Assembly (NCBI GenBank): GCA_002118135.1
Contig: BDIU01000366.1
Coordinates: 85,333 to 149,332 of the forward strand
DNA length: 64,000 bases
Reading direction: 5' to 3'
Source of the DNA: Trebouxia sp. TZW2008
Lineage: Eukaryota > Chlorophyta > Trebouxiophyceae > Trebouxiales > Trebouxiaceae
The position numbers and the translations under genes are program-made. How positions within the stretch are numbered: the stretch's first letter is position 1; each line of letters starts with the position of its first letter. Below the pieces are notes generated by a model. It searched no databases. It was not told the origin of the DNA and saw only the letters and a program-made list of their open reading frames with translations. Shown one piece after another: positions 10,761 through 21,547 of this stretch.

Positions 10761-12419
10761 GCGATGCTGCAACTTTGCCATTTGCACGATGCCTTCAATG
10801 AGCAAACACCTGCTGCCGTGGCCAGTGTTGTTGATATGTTGCCAGAAGCATTCGTCCAGACACTGTCGTGGACAACTGATGATTTAGAAGCTTAGCATTG
10901 CATGCATGGTGCAATAATTCACATGGACATGAAAAGCGTGTCACATGAAAGTCATGCAATGCAATTTGCTGAGGCTGGCTGCAAAATATGACTCACAAGC
11001 GAAGCTGACGGGCAGAGCTTACGCAGTTAAGTAAATTTATGGTTTCATTTGTGCAGACTGAGTAAAATTTGCAATCTCCTGCTGCGGCAACGGAAGTGTA
11101 CTCAAAAGCTGAAGCACCAAGGCGGCTACACCAAGTTATTGCATTTCATCCACTATTTCACAATGTGTGCTAAACAGACCCAGCTAGGTACATACTGGAG
11201 CTTTCAAATATGTCCAACCAGTTTGGTCCTGTGGTGACTTAGACCATTTGTATTGGACAGGAGGGAAGAGGGCTCCCTGTACATGGTGGTCTGCCAAGTG
11301 TCTCTGGGTTTGCCCGTAGCCTTTGTACCTGGTAACTGCCCACACATACACTGAAAAGGGAGTCTGTCCCGTGACCTGCGTGCTGTGTGCTCCAGCCGTC
11401 TAAGCAATCAAGTGTGCTCAACTGGTCAACAGTGAACAGGGTTTCAAGAGCAAGTGAACAGCTTCATGCGAACAGTGCTTAGAAGCATTACGGGCTCTCA
11501 GCTGACAAACGTCACAGGCAGTTCAGAGGCCCAACTACATCTCCAACATATCATGCATTGCAATTTGGCATGATCATGGATCCCTGATTGGTCTCTGACA
11601 ACCACAGAGGGCCATGCATCGTCAACATTAACATTCGTTTGGGATACCCTCATGCATGCAGACACTGTTGGTGCACTCACCGTTTGCTTGATGGAGGTCC
11701 AATATTTGCTGATCAGCATCCAGTTGTTGATAGCTCCAAACCTGAGCATAGTCATTGGCCTTGCTGACAGGCCACAACCAGTAAAAATACAAGGAGGCTG
11801 AATTGGAAAAGGCCTCACAGATGGGGGGAGAATGAACAAAAAGGTTTGATGATGAGTGGTTCATGCAAGCCCCTGGACCATAGGCCAAGTCCTTCAACCT
11901 GGCCCCTTCATGGCAAATTGCAATGCAAGGGCCAAATATCCTCTACGCCCATTTCTTCACATCACGCAACCACTCATAGATTTCATCTGGCCAGAAGCCA
12001 TTCCGCCCGAGAGTTTCACACGCCATAGAAGATGGTTTGCAAGCCTTCCATGCGCTTGCTTGAACAGCATTGAAGTTTTTGCTCTGATGCTGGAGGCGAG
12101 AGGTCACCTGGTTGCCAACATGTGATGGTCGCAATATTTGCTGAAGCCGCTCTGGACCTTGAGAGGTGCCAGGCACAAAGAGGCCAGTTGAACTGTACTT
12201 GTGAAGCCTGTCTGCCAGACTGGTCTTCTGGCAATGCTAAAAAGAAAACCTTGGCTGTAGCTCATGTGTTCAAGCCAAAAGTGGGCAATAGGGAAGGCAG
12301 CAGCAACCACAGGACAAGGCAGACTTGTCAAGATTCTGTACCTTGTACCTCAACACTCAGCAGCGGCAAGCCACCAAGTTTTTTGACCTTGTAGGGGGAG
12401 GTTTTACAGGACAGCTTCA
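10761..12419. other. Intergenic, no supported gene
   Basis: I see no coding exon here. It contains copy 2 of the dispersed repeat (11140-11236). The open frames at 11846-12125 are short and not supported by splice sites or composition. Confidence 0.5.
11140..11236. repeat. Short dispersed repeat, copy 2
   Basis: It matches 5724-5819 over ~95 bp with shared blocks GACCCAGCTAGGTACAT, CTGGAGC and CCAGTTTGGTCCTGT. In one frame both copies read as similar peptides (QTQLGTCWS and QTQLGTYWS, then PTSLVL), so it may be a relic of a coding element, or this may be chance. Confidence 0.7.
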
Positions 12420-12940
12420 GTGATCAGATCTGCAGCGTAACAAGGTGGCCTCAAGCAGCGCTTGCAACAAATCAGGCTGGCAACACGCTTTCTTTGCACC
12501 ATAATAGTCGTTGGGCACTGACTGACCCGAACAAACATCTTCACAAACGCAACTACGAAGCAGGCGTGAAGCGCAGGTGGCAAAACAGCAAGCATCAACC
12601 CTCGTTGCTGTGACGCGGCCAGCCTGATCAAACTTGGTCAAGCAACAAGGCAACAGCGCTTCGCCAGTAAAACACGGACAAGCAAATCAAGGGTACATGT
12701 GCGCTGGTAAGCCTGGCAAAAGCGGTGTTCTCGCAAAACCTTAATAGGCACGCGAGAGATCCTGACAGCAAAGCTGTAGAGCCTCTGTGTTGAGGGTCAG
12801 ACACGGTGTTGACGCAACAGCGGGCTGTTGTACTTCGCAGCTCGCTGGAGCCTCACTTCAGGTCGCCTGGGTGCAGTCTAAGGGCAAGCGATTTGCTCGC
12901 AATCTAAAGGAAGCGTAACCTGCTGAATGCAACCGTCACC
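12420..12940 (+). promoter_or_regulatory. CpG-rich promoter region of the small gene
   Basis: This 500-bp stretch has many CpG sites (for example GTGACGCGGCC, GGCACGCGAGAG, GACGCAACAGCGG) and ends at a start codon in good context (CACCATGG). The same arrangement marks the other gene starts in this window. Confidence 0.45.
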
Positions 12941-13141
12941 ATGGAAGATCAGGACATTGAGATTCCCCCAGCCTTCAAAGAGAAGGTAATGGAGGACATT
13001 CTCCGGGTCGGTAGTTTGTCTGACAAGCTCCCATTGCATTTGCAGGCAGACATATACCGGCAGGGGTTTTGGGAACCAGCTGAGCTGGCGCAACGATATC
13101 ATGATAGTCAAGACTATCAAGAACAATGGGGATGGCATTGA
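12941..13141 (+). CDS. Small hypothetical protein, 66 aa
   Basis: The open frame starts MEDQDIEIPPAFKEK and ends with an aromatic, acidic tail (DSQDYQEQWGWH). Composition is that of a real globular protein: charged, few Cys, one Phe-Trp core. It sits right after a CpG-rich region and has a strong ATG context. A GTAATG at 12986 and a TTTGCAG ending at 13045 flank an in-frame 60-bp segment without stops, so either a 66- or a 46-residue product is possible. No signal peptide or membrane helix is seen. I do not recognise a family. It could be the first exon of a longer gene, but I found no clear downstream exon. Confidence 0.5.
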   Translation: MEDQDIEIPPAFKEKVMEDILRVGSLSDKLPLHLQADIYRQGFWEPAELAQRYHDSQDYQEQWGWH

Positions 13142-14120
13142 GGCTTGAAGCTACCATAATTGCATGAATTGTGACATTCCTCTGAAGACCTAGAAGCTTG
13201 CAGCGTTGTGTCACCTCGGGGTTGGTATACATGTGCTTCACCCTTAGTGTGCCAAGTGTATTACAGGTGCGATGTATGCGCAATGCCTTGCCACCCTGAG
13301 AATGGTCAATATTTATATTTGTCAAGTCATGTCCTACACCCCAGCTACAAGCATGTAAACTACATTCACAGTAAATCAAATACAGTACAAAATGTGATAT
13401 CTTGCAACGTCAGAACGAGTCGTCATGGAAGTCGCCAGCACATCAATCTCCAAACAACTTGACCGGCCTGTCCATTCCTTCCCGCATGATCATCATGATA
13501 ATGATTATAGTTGCCATCATGGATACGTTTGCAGAAGAGGCCTTCTGACCTACTCAGGACATACAGAACCAGGCAACTGCTTCATAGTAATTATGTCCTG
13601 TTGTGCCCCATCCTGTCACTAACTAGGCTACATGCTATATACAAATGCATGGCAAGTTCAAATTGGTTGATGCCATGCAATTGTGCCTGGATCATGGCTA
13701 TCAGCTTACAGCCTGAGGTTCCATCAGAGGTGAGATGCGTAGGTCACAAAGTAGCTTAGTTGCGTGTATCACAAAAGGCATAGCACGCCAGCACCTTAGA
13801 CAAGGCAAGGCTGTTCGGCTCATATCAAGCTCAACTGTATCCAGCCTTAAAGCTCAAATTTCAGTTTCCTCTCAGACAATCGCTGACCCCAAGGACATGG
13901 TTCTAGGCCGTTCAGCACGTTGCAGCTGCCAGGCTGCACACCATTGACACCTGCCCCTTTGCAGCAGGTTGCAAGGCTGGTTGATACCAGGCCCCTAGTC
14001 ACAACCCAAGTCTGTGAAGCCTTTCTCTTTATGGCAGAGTCAAAGTCACAGATCAATCTTGCCAGCCTGCCTCTTGATGCCAGACTATAAGTCAAACACC
14101 CAGTGACTCAAGCCTTGCAC
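13142..14120. other. Intergenic, no supported gene
   Basis: This is the 3' flank of the small gene and then ordinary TGCA-rich sequence. No exon or RNA gene was recognised. Confidence 0.45.
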
Positions 14121-14860
14121 TATCAGCGCTGTCACTGCTCCTGGTGCTGCTTGAATGCCAGAGCAAGCCAGCACAGCCCAAGACGCTGAATAACAAATTG
14201 ATCTCGTCAGCGCTGTCATCGCTGCTGATGCTGTGTGACGGCAAAGACAACCCAGCACAGCCCCCATTGATTTCAGAATATTGGCGCTGTAATTACTTCT
14301 GATGCTTCTTGCAGGCTAGGGCAAGCCAGCAAAGCCTGGACAAGCCCAGGCACAAGATCATCTCATAGGCTGTTGATAGCCCTCACTGTCCTTGCTTCTG
14401 ATGCTTCTGGAAGGCTGAGGTAAGCCAGCACAGCCCACACAAGCCAAGGAACAAGATGATCTTTCTGACTAAGACAAGCCAGCGCTGTCATCGCCTTTGT
14501 TGTTTGCTGAAGGCTCAGACAAGCCAACACAGCCCAAACCATACAAAGGACAAGATGACCTCATGATCTTTCAGAACTTCAGCGCTGTCATTGCTTCTGA
14601 TGCTTCTTGAAGGCTAATGTGAGCCATCACAGCCCATGGAAGCCAAGTCACAGGGTAGCTTAGAATGCTACAAGACGCCACCGCTGTCACTGCTTCTGAT
14701 CCTTGTTGAATGCTAGGGAAAGCCAGCACTGTGCAAAGAAGCCAAAGCATGATATGGTCTTTGTGGCTGGCAAAATCTGCCGTTGTCGCCGCTGTCATCG
14801 CTTCTGATGCTTCTTGAAAGCTAAGGCAAGCCAGCACAGCACAAAGAAGCCGATGAAGAA
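14120..14860 (-). repeat. Tandem copies of the ABCG terminal coding segment
   Basis: Seven decayed copies follow the true end of the ABCG gene. Each carries a version of GCTGTCATCGCTTCTGATGC (the reverse complement of the last codons and stop) and then AAGCCAGCACAGCCCAA. Copies begin near 14124, 14205, 14281, 14381, 14480, 14580 and 14680; the real sequence is at about 14788. The spacing is close to 100 bp in the last five. They are outside the coding region and probably in or beyond the 3' UTR. Confidence 0.85.
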
Positions 14861-17800
14861 GATGATCTCGTAGGCAATGAACTCCCAAGCAGTATAGCCA
14901 TCCAAGCCATAGTACTCCAACACATCTTGCCCAAACAGCTCCACCTGTAGTGAGCAATTGACACACAGGTTTGAGTGCCCGGTCAGACATCATCAAGTCG
15001 CATATGAAGGCAAACACTGATTTAGTGTGCAGCAGCAAGGCAGCAATTTGCAAAACGCGCGCAAATGTCAATTTCTTAGGTGCTGAAGCAGATGGGAAGC
15101 AAGCAATTCAAAAGGGCATCACAACAGACAAACAGCAAGATGTATGTTGTGATTGTAGCCGCGATGCAATGTAGTGTGGCCAGGCTTTTGAGATGACTGG
15201 TGTCCTTGACCTTAGTATGTCACTCGTTCATGCTGATGTTGAAACTGGTTGATCACAAGGTCGCCCCAAGCATAGTGCAGGCAGTCAAGATACACTGCCC
15301 AGATCACATTCTGGCTATCATGTATCTTGCTTGTACAATCTATGCACAGTGCCTGTATTATATTTAGTGCTTACATACAGATACCGAAACTTGAGAATCA
15401 TAAAACTGCCTCGAGCAAAACAACAGAAAGCACTTACATGCTGGTGATGCAACTGATTGAGCGTGGGAGCACTCTAAGCATAGCGCAGGAAGTCAAGATA
15501 CACTGCCGAGATCACGTTTGGACCCTGATGCCCGTCGCTTTTTGATCTATGTGCAAGAAGCTCTAGTGCACAACCCCGTTTACATTTTGGTGTTGGAACT
15601 GCTTGATCACAAGAGGGCAGAACTGTGAATTTGCTGTGGTCCAGGAACCACTTACATGCTGGTCTTGGAACTGATTAATCATCAGAGCTCCCCAAGCATA
15701 GCGTAGAAAGTCAAGGTATGCTGCCCAAATCCAGTACTCGGGGATCTTGTCCCATGTGATCAGGAAGCCGGAGAAGAAGAGAAGGGTGGTGACGTAAGCT
15801 GGCAGGGCGGCATTTGCTGTATCCATGTTTGGTGAAATGGCAGCAACAAGGTAGGCCAAAACTGCATGGCAGCAACATGGCAGTCAGCTGACGTTCAGCA
15901 TTTTGAACTGCATGGCAGCTATGCAGCAGGCAGCTGCTCTTGATTTTGGATTGTCTTATCAGCACAGCTTCCAGACTATTGAGGGCTATCTGCTTGACAG
16001 CTTTAAGGCCCTTCCTTGTTCTGTATTAGTAGCAAGGCTTGTTCTGCACTAGTTGACCAATGGCAGATCTGTTGAGCAGAATACACACAAGTTGCAGTCG
16101 TCTAGCGCATTGCTGCAACAGGAAACGCAAACGTCCACATCATATTTTGTTACTGAGCTGGTGGAACAATGGGCAATGATGGCAAGCAAAAGTGACAAGC
16201 AGATACAGCCAGACAAAGCTTGGCTGGGTCAGATTGGCTTGCTTGCTTGTTCCACAGTCAAATGCGCAACAGCATATGGTCAGTGTCAAAGTGCAAAGCT
16301 TGGCTATAACTCATTCAACAGCAGAACACAGACAAAGCAATTGCTACAGTAGCGCTGTGCATGCAGAGTGGTTGATTGCCAACTGGCATCAACGAACTCG
16401 ACTTGTAATGCGTGAAGCACTGAGCGCTCACATACAAGCTCAGTGACCTCACAGAGTGTAGCGAGTGAAGGCATGAAGGCTTGCCTACGCCCAAAAGCTG
16501 AGTGACAACAAGTCAATGCATTCAGACATGAATGCTCACCCACACCAACAAGTTGAGTCACCAGGAACACGATCCAGACTGGGAAGAAGCTGCCCTGAAG
16601 CTTGACAAGGTAGTACACCACCAGGCTGAATGCCACACTGCTGATAACTGCCAACACTACCTCCTCCATTACCTTGAAGGTAAGGTATGTAATTACACGG
16701 TACAGACCGTCACTCTGCTCACGCACAAAGACTGGCCGCTCCAACACAATGGCCTGCAGTTCAAGGCAGCCTCTGTCTTTGCATGTAAGATGTGATCGAA
16801 AATGAAGATCTCTGTCTCTCATTGACATTGAACCCAGTCAGCTTGCTTGCATTGTGATGCAGTGCTGTCCAAAAGCATTGTATGCATATCAATCATTGCA
16901 TTGAGTGGATGCATTGTGCATCAGCCTCACGGCATAATTATGTATGCATGACAAGCGTTACATGATTAGTTGCACATGACTTAATGAACTCATAACAAAT
17001 GAATTGAGTCGGACATGACTCGCTGGCTTGTAAGCTCCATATGCTGGCAGAATGACCCACAGGAACAGAGACCTCTGCTTGTAAGTCACCCATTACATCA
17101 TGGTACTCATACATGACTCGTGGGGTGGGCACAAGCCCCATAGGCTGGGAGGGGGACCCACACAAATCAAATTCATGTTTGACACTGTATGAGTCTTTCA
17201 TGACATGATTACTCACACTGACTCAGTGTCCAGGACATTTCATGAGTGTCGTCATTCGTGACTCACCGGGGTGTACGCACAAGCCCCATAGGCTGGTAGG
17301 GTGACCCACAGAAACAGCAGGCCCCCAATGTTAGGCACATCATACGCGTCTGTCTTGTCACCAATCTTCCAGTACACACTGAAGACGAGGAAGGCGGCCA
17401 AAGCCTTTTCACCCAGCCTTGGCCCTGCAAGGAACCATGCACCCCTCACAGACAAGCAAGGCAATCACTGCAGACTGGGACCAATTTGTATACATGAAGG
17501 TGGAAATGTGCAGTCCCTTGAGACACATGCTCACAAGCCTTCAACAGCACTGCAAGTGTATACATGAAGCTCCTCAACTTGAGATGATGCTGACTACTGC
17601 AGGCTGCACAGTGACTGTTTGATCAGCTTGTCCCCTCCTTATAGGTGTCGTGGTCTGAAACGGCTGCGGAAAGCTTGCTGACATGCTGCCAAATGTTATT
17701 GAAGCAATGACATGTGCATCAAGCAAGTCTGCTGCTTCTTGCAGAAGACAGCAGGTCAGAATACAACAAAATGCAATCAGATACTGAACCCCTAACCAGT

Positions 17801-20800
17801 CATGCACTGAAGACAGCACTCTCACATTGCACGTCTTTGCACATACAGTGACAGATACTGCCACGTTTGCTGCAGACATTGCAGAACAACACAATGAAAA
17901 CAAAACCTACCCAGGTAGTCTGCTTGCTTGAAGTTCTGCCTGGTCCTGTACTTGAACATGATAAGCAGCGCCCACCAGGAAGGAGTGACAGTTGCCTTCT
18001 TCGTCTTCAGCTGCTTCATGGCCTCATCAGACACCTGTCACACTCACAATGTGTGAGCCAGTCCTGGCAAGAGAGTTTGACTCAGTCACACAGTACTGAA
18101 ATTGGCAGTTTGGTTGGGCCAAAGCAGACAGGCAAACACAACAGCAGGCTATTTGCATGTCACACTTGAGATGTATCAGCCAGCCTTGGCACTGCATGTA
18201 CAGCCAGGGTTGCATGATTGAGATTGGGAGTGAGCAGCAGTGAGGCCTTCAGAAAGCAGATAGGCAAGCGCAGTCGCCAGCTGTTGCCGCTCCTGAGCCG
18301 TGCTTGACAGCCCAGGTGTGTTGCTGCAGAAACTTCTGGTCAGCTGCTGTTGCTAACAGTCAAATGAGGGCAGGGCAGGGCAGAGCAGAGGTTTGAGCCA
18401 AGTCTGAAGGAACCTGATGACACTGATCCACATGTCAAGCCTCGGGCAAAGCACGCATACCTTGCTTGTACACAACGACTCTAGTCAGATACAATCAACA
18501 GCGACTCAAACAGGCTTGCCCCACTTGAAATCATTGCCCGGGTTGCTTGTGCAACTGCGAAAAGCCCCTACCTGACTGTCTTCATTTGCGAGAAACTTCT
18601 GCAGCTGCTGGTCATTTTGCTGTTTCAGCTGGGACTGGCTGTAGGCATCAGCAAACTCAGTAGCTCGCCCTTGCCTGTCTGCCCAAGTTGTGATGTCCAC
18701 TATCCATTCTGCTGTGGCTTCTGATTCCCTTGCTTGCCTAACCTGCCATATGTAAAGTCAAGGGTGAGCCATGTGCGACCTGATGAGTCAGACAGGCAAG
18801 CAGGCAGGCAGGCAGGCAGGCAGGCGGGCGGGCGGGCAGCCGGGCGGGCGGGCAGGCTGGCAGGGACAGATGAGCGTACTGTACAATACCTGAAAATGGA
18901 GGGACTGAGCAAGATTGTTTTGCAGCATTGCTATTGTTCCCAAACCAGACAATACACTGTACAAGACCTGAAAATGAGGGGACTGGGCGAAATACTGTTT
19001 TGCAGCATCCCCATTATCTCCAAAGTACACAATGTGCCCTCGTTGAAGTATGAGCACCCGGTCAAACAGCGCAAAGGTGCGAGGGGTGGGTGAATGGATG
19101 GTGGCCGCAATGGTGATCCCACTGCTGACCAGCCCCTTCACCACTTCCATGACCTCACTGGCTGTGAAAGAGTCCAAGCCTGTGAACAGAAACAGACAGC
19201 ATTGCTGCAGCTGCTGAGTCAAATTGATGCAACACCTCAGATCTGGCTGTGAATATGTTCAAGCATGGGGCTGAACAGAATGGCTTTGCTGCAGGGCGAG
19301 AGAACCTAGGAAAGGGTGGGGGGGGAGGGCTGTCCAAGTGTCCCAGTGCCCAGTCATGGTAGGCTAGAAGGTAAAAAAAACAGCTCACTCTTGATGATCC
19401 CATGCACTGCACCAGATTCAGGGCACATCTTTGTGCACGACAGGTGTCAAGAGTTGCTCCTTTTGTCCTACTTTGTGATGCTTGTCACTGCTGCACAGCT
19501 CAGACTTGATTGCTTGTTTGATGAATGCAAACCATGGGAAAACAATCAATATGAGCAAGGGTGAGCTGCTTGCCTGAGGTGGGCTCATCCAGGAAGAGCA
19601 CTTGGGGGTTGGCCACCAGAGCAATGCCCACATTGGTGCGCTTCAACTGCGGCAACAAGGAAAGCTGACTTAGCACGGCATGCAACAGGTACAGTGCAAT
19701 GATCTGTGCTGCTGGGAAGGATAACGGATGCTGCCCTAGGTTACACAATGCCAACATTGAGTAATGATGAAGGTGTGCAAGGGGCAAACTTCTAGCATAT
19801 ATCCTTGAAGCTTGCATGGGCATGAGACAGCCTTGCAGCCTATAGATTGCTGCAGTTAGTTCCCAAAGCTGCATGCAGACCCTGCAGTGCCAGCTTTGAA
19901 CAATGATATTGTGCATACAGTGTAAACAAGTTGGAAGGGCTCACCTCGCCTCCTGAGACACCTCTATCTAGGGAACTGCCAATGGTGGTGTTCCTGCAGG
20001 CTTGCAGTGCCAGCTGCTCTATCAGCCTACTGACCCTAGCTTTCTTCTCCTGTGGACACATAAAACACACAATCACAACACATGGGCACACAGTCATGGC
20101 AAATGAGCATACAGTTTGAGGTGCGGACTGTAACACGCATTGTGCAAATGGCAATCCACAACGGCCTATGCACCAGTGATTGTGTTGTGACCGGATGACA
20201 CAATCACTTGTACAGTTTAGTTGACCAGACTATGTGCATCAGCAAGTGGGAGCAATCAGTCATGTCAACAGCAATCAAGCAAGCCTGTATGCATGGCTGC
20301 GCAATCTTGCAAGCTTCCACCTTGAGGTGATGGCAAGCTGTTTTCAACAACGACAGCAGCAAAGTTTGCAGCACTTTCCTGTGAATGATTGCATGTCTTA
20401 CCCTGAGCGACACATTCCTGGGTGTCTTCAGTTCTGCTGTGTACAGCAGCATCTCATATACTGTCAGAACTGGCAGCAACGTATCAAATTGCTCAACATA
20501 GCCCGCATACCGCCGCAGAAATGTCTGTGTAGGCTGCTGACCAGCAATCAGAATTTTGCCCTTTGTTTTGCCAATAGTTTTGCGTTGAGCCAGGATGTCA
20601 AGCAAGGTGGACTTGCCAGAGCCACTGCATATCAGTTCAAGCAAGATCAGTATATCGGGCTGCAGGCGTGGTGGCAATGTCGAAGCATGGAGTGATGGTC
20701 TCCAGAGAGCAAGCCTCAGCTGTGCAATGGAATGCATATATCACAGCGACTGGTGACAGCAAATATGACAGCAGTGTTGTGTTGATTGTTTCTTGCCGTT

Positions 20801-21046
20801 TACTAGAGGTCTGGTGCAGGCCTTGGTAAGGTGAGGTCACCTGGGACCCATGACTGCTGTCATCTGAGAGGGGTTGAAGAAACCCGACAGCCCGTGCAGA
20901 ATGGTCAGCCTCTCTTTCTTGTTCTGCTTGTTTCTCACGTCGTACACAAGGTTCTGAAAGGTGATTCGCATGCCGAGGCTCGAGTCTTGCTGGCCGTCAT
21001 TCACGTCCACTATTGCGTCCTTGCACACCGACTGTGCTTCTGCCAT
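14795..21046 (-). CDS. Half-size ABC transporter, ABCG (white/brown) subfamily, 11 exons, about 613 aa
   Basis: Minus-strand exons are 21046-20841, 20624-20402, 20049-19945, 19646-19574, 19179-18968, 18742-18572, 18034-17911, 17424-17267, 16753-16540, 15861-15656 and 14944-14795; every junction keeps phase. The order is nucleotide-binding domain then membrane domain, as in ABCG half-transporters. Walker A is GPSGSGKST (residues ~67-75), split across exons 1 and 2. The signature VSGGE is at ~174-178, and Walker B with the catalytic Glu (VLFLDE) at ~194-199. The membrane half contains typical ABCG text: ERPVFVREQSDGLYR, AISPNMDTANAALP, SGFLITWDKIPEYW and a final hydrophobic helix ending KKHQKR. 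The intron after PTSG uses a GC donor (CAG|GCAAGC). Such proteins dimerise and export lipids or other hydrophobic compounds using ATP; the substrate here is unknown. Four exon ends have decayed tandem copies. It shares a ~500 bp upstream region with the PWWP gene. Confidence 0.93.
15223..15740 (-). repeat. Tandem copies of the 3' edge of ABCG exon 10
   Basis: The true exon end is at 15656-15738. Decayed copies lie at about 15431-15515 and 15223-15316, with a partial one at 15579-15612. Shared text includes CTTACATGCTGGT, AACTG.TT.ATCA, CCCAAGCATAG and AGTCAAG.TA. At least one copy (15431) keeps the donor site. Confidence 0.85.
17020..17310 (-). repeat. Tandem copies of the 3' edge of ABCG exon 8
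   Basis: The true junction is at about 17257-17310 (GTGACTCACCGGGGTG, then CACAAGCCCCATAGGCTGG). Decayed copies are at about 17110-17165 and 17022-17075, both keeping CATGACTCG and the CCATA.GCTGG..G..GACCCACA block. Confidence 0.85.
18790..18862. repeat. GCAG/GGGC simple repeat
   Basis: A run of (GCAG)n grades into (GGGC)n within the intron between ABCG exons 5 and 6. It is a microsatellite, not coding. Confidence 0.95.
18886..19030 (-). repeat. Duplicate of the 3' edge of ABCG exon 5
   Basis: The true exon end with donor at 18968 is repeated at about 18886-18945. Shared text: TGTACAA.ACCTGAAAATG, then GGGACTG, then GTTTTGCAGCAT. The copy lies in the following intron and keeps the donor (GTATTG). 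Confidence 0.85.
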
Positions 21047-21547
21047 GCTTTTTTCGCGGTCACAGCCTCACCACTGTTTGGTTCGGGACTGCCGCAGTGC
21101 TCTAACAGCAACAAGGCTTGAACGGGACTGCGTTTCAGACTGACTGCCCTGCCGTACGCCTTTCAATATTGTGGTCGCAGCCTTTCGGGTTGGTTGGCGC
21201 CGTCGAGACGCACATAAGTCTGCGAACAGCCTTTCCTGCCACTCACCGCCGTCCTATTGGCACTTGACGTCAAGAGCTCCTTTACGGATCGCAACGGTTT
21301 TGCTGTGCTCTTGCGCTTGACCCCGATGTCCCGTCGAGGGCATAGCAAACGTCAGAGCGAGATTGGCGAACGCGCGAGTCGTGATCGCTGCCAAGCGCCG
21401 TACGGCTCTATTGTTTAGAACGTGCCTCTTCAGAGCCTTTTACGTAACGCACGTGATCGCGATGACTAATAACGTCAAGCCCCTGTCGATTGACCGGTTT
21501 CTAAGGTCCGCCAAGAGCGCGCCAGCAACAGTGAATAGCGTTGCAGC
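21047..21547. promoter_or_regulatory. Bidirectional promoter, ABCG / PWWP
   Basis: This 501-bp region separates two divergent start codons and is CpG-rich (for example GGCGCCGTCGAGACGC, GATTGGCGAACGCGCGAG). No TATA-like box is clear. Confidence 0.55.

Noticed and set aside
14120..14860. CRISPR array
   Set aside because: The ~100-bp units have no constant short repeat with unique spacers. They are diverged copies of the ABCG 3' coding end in a eukaryotic genome.
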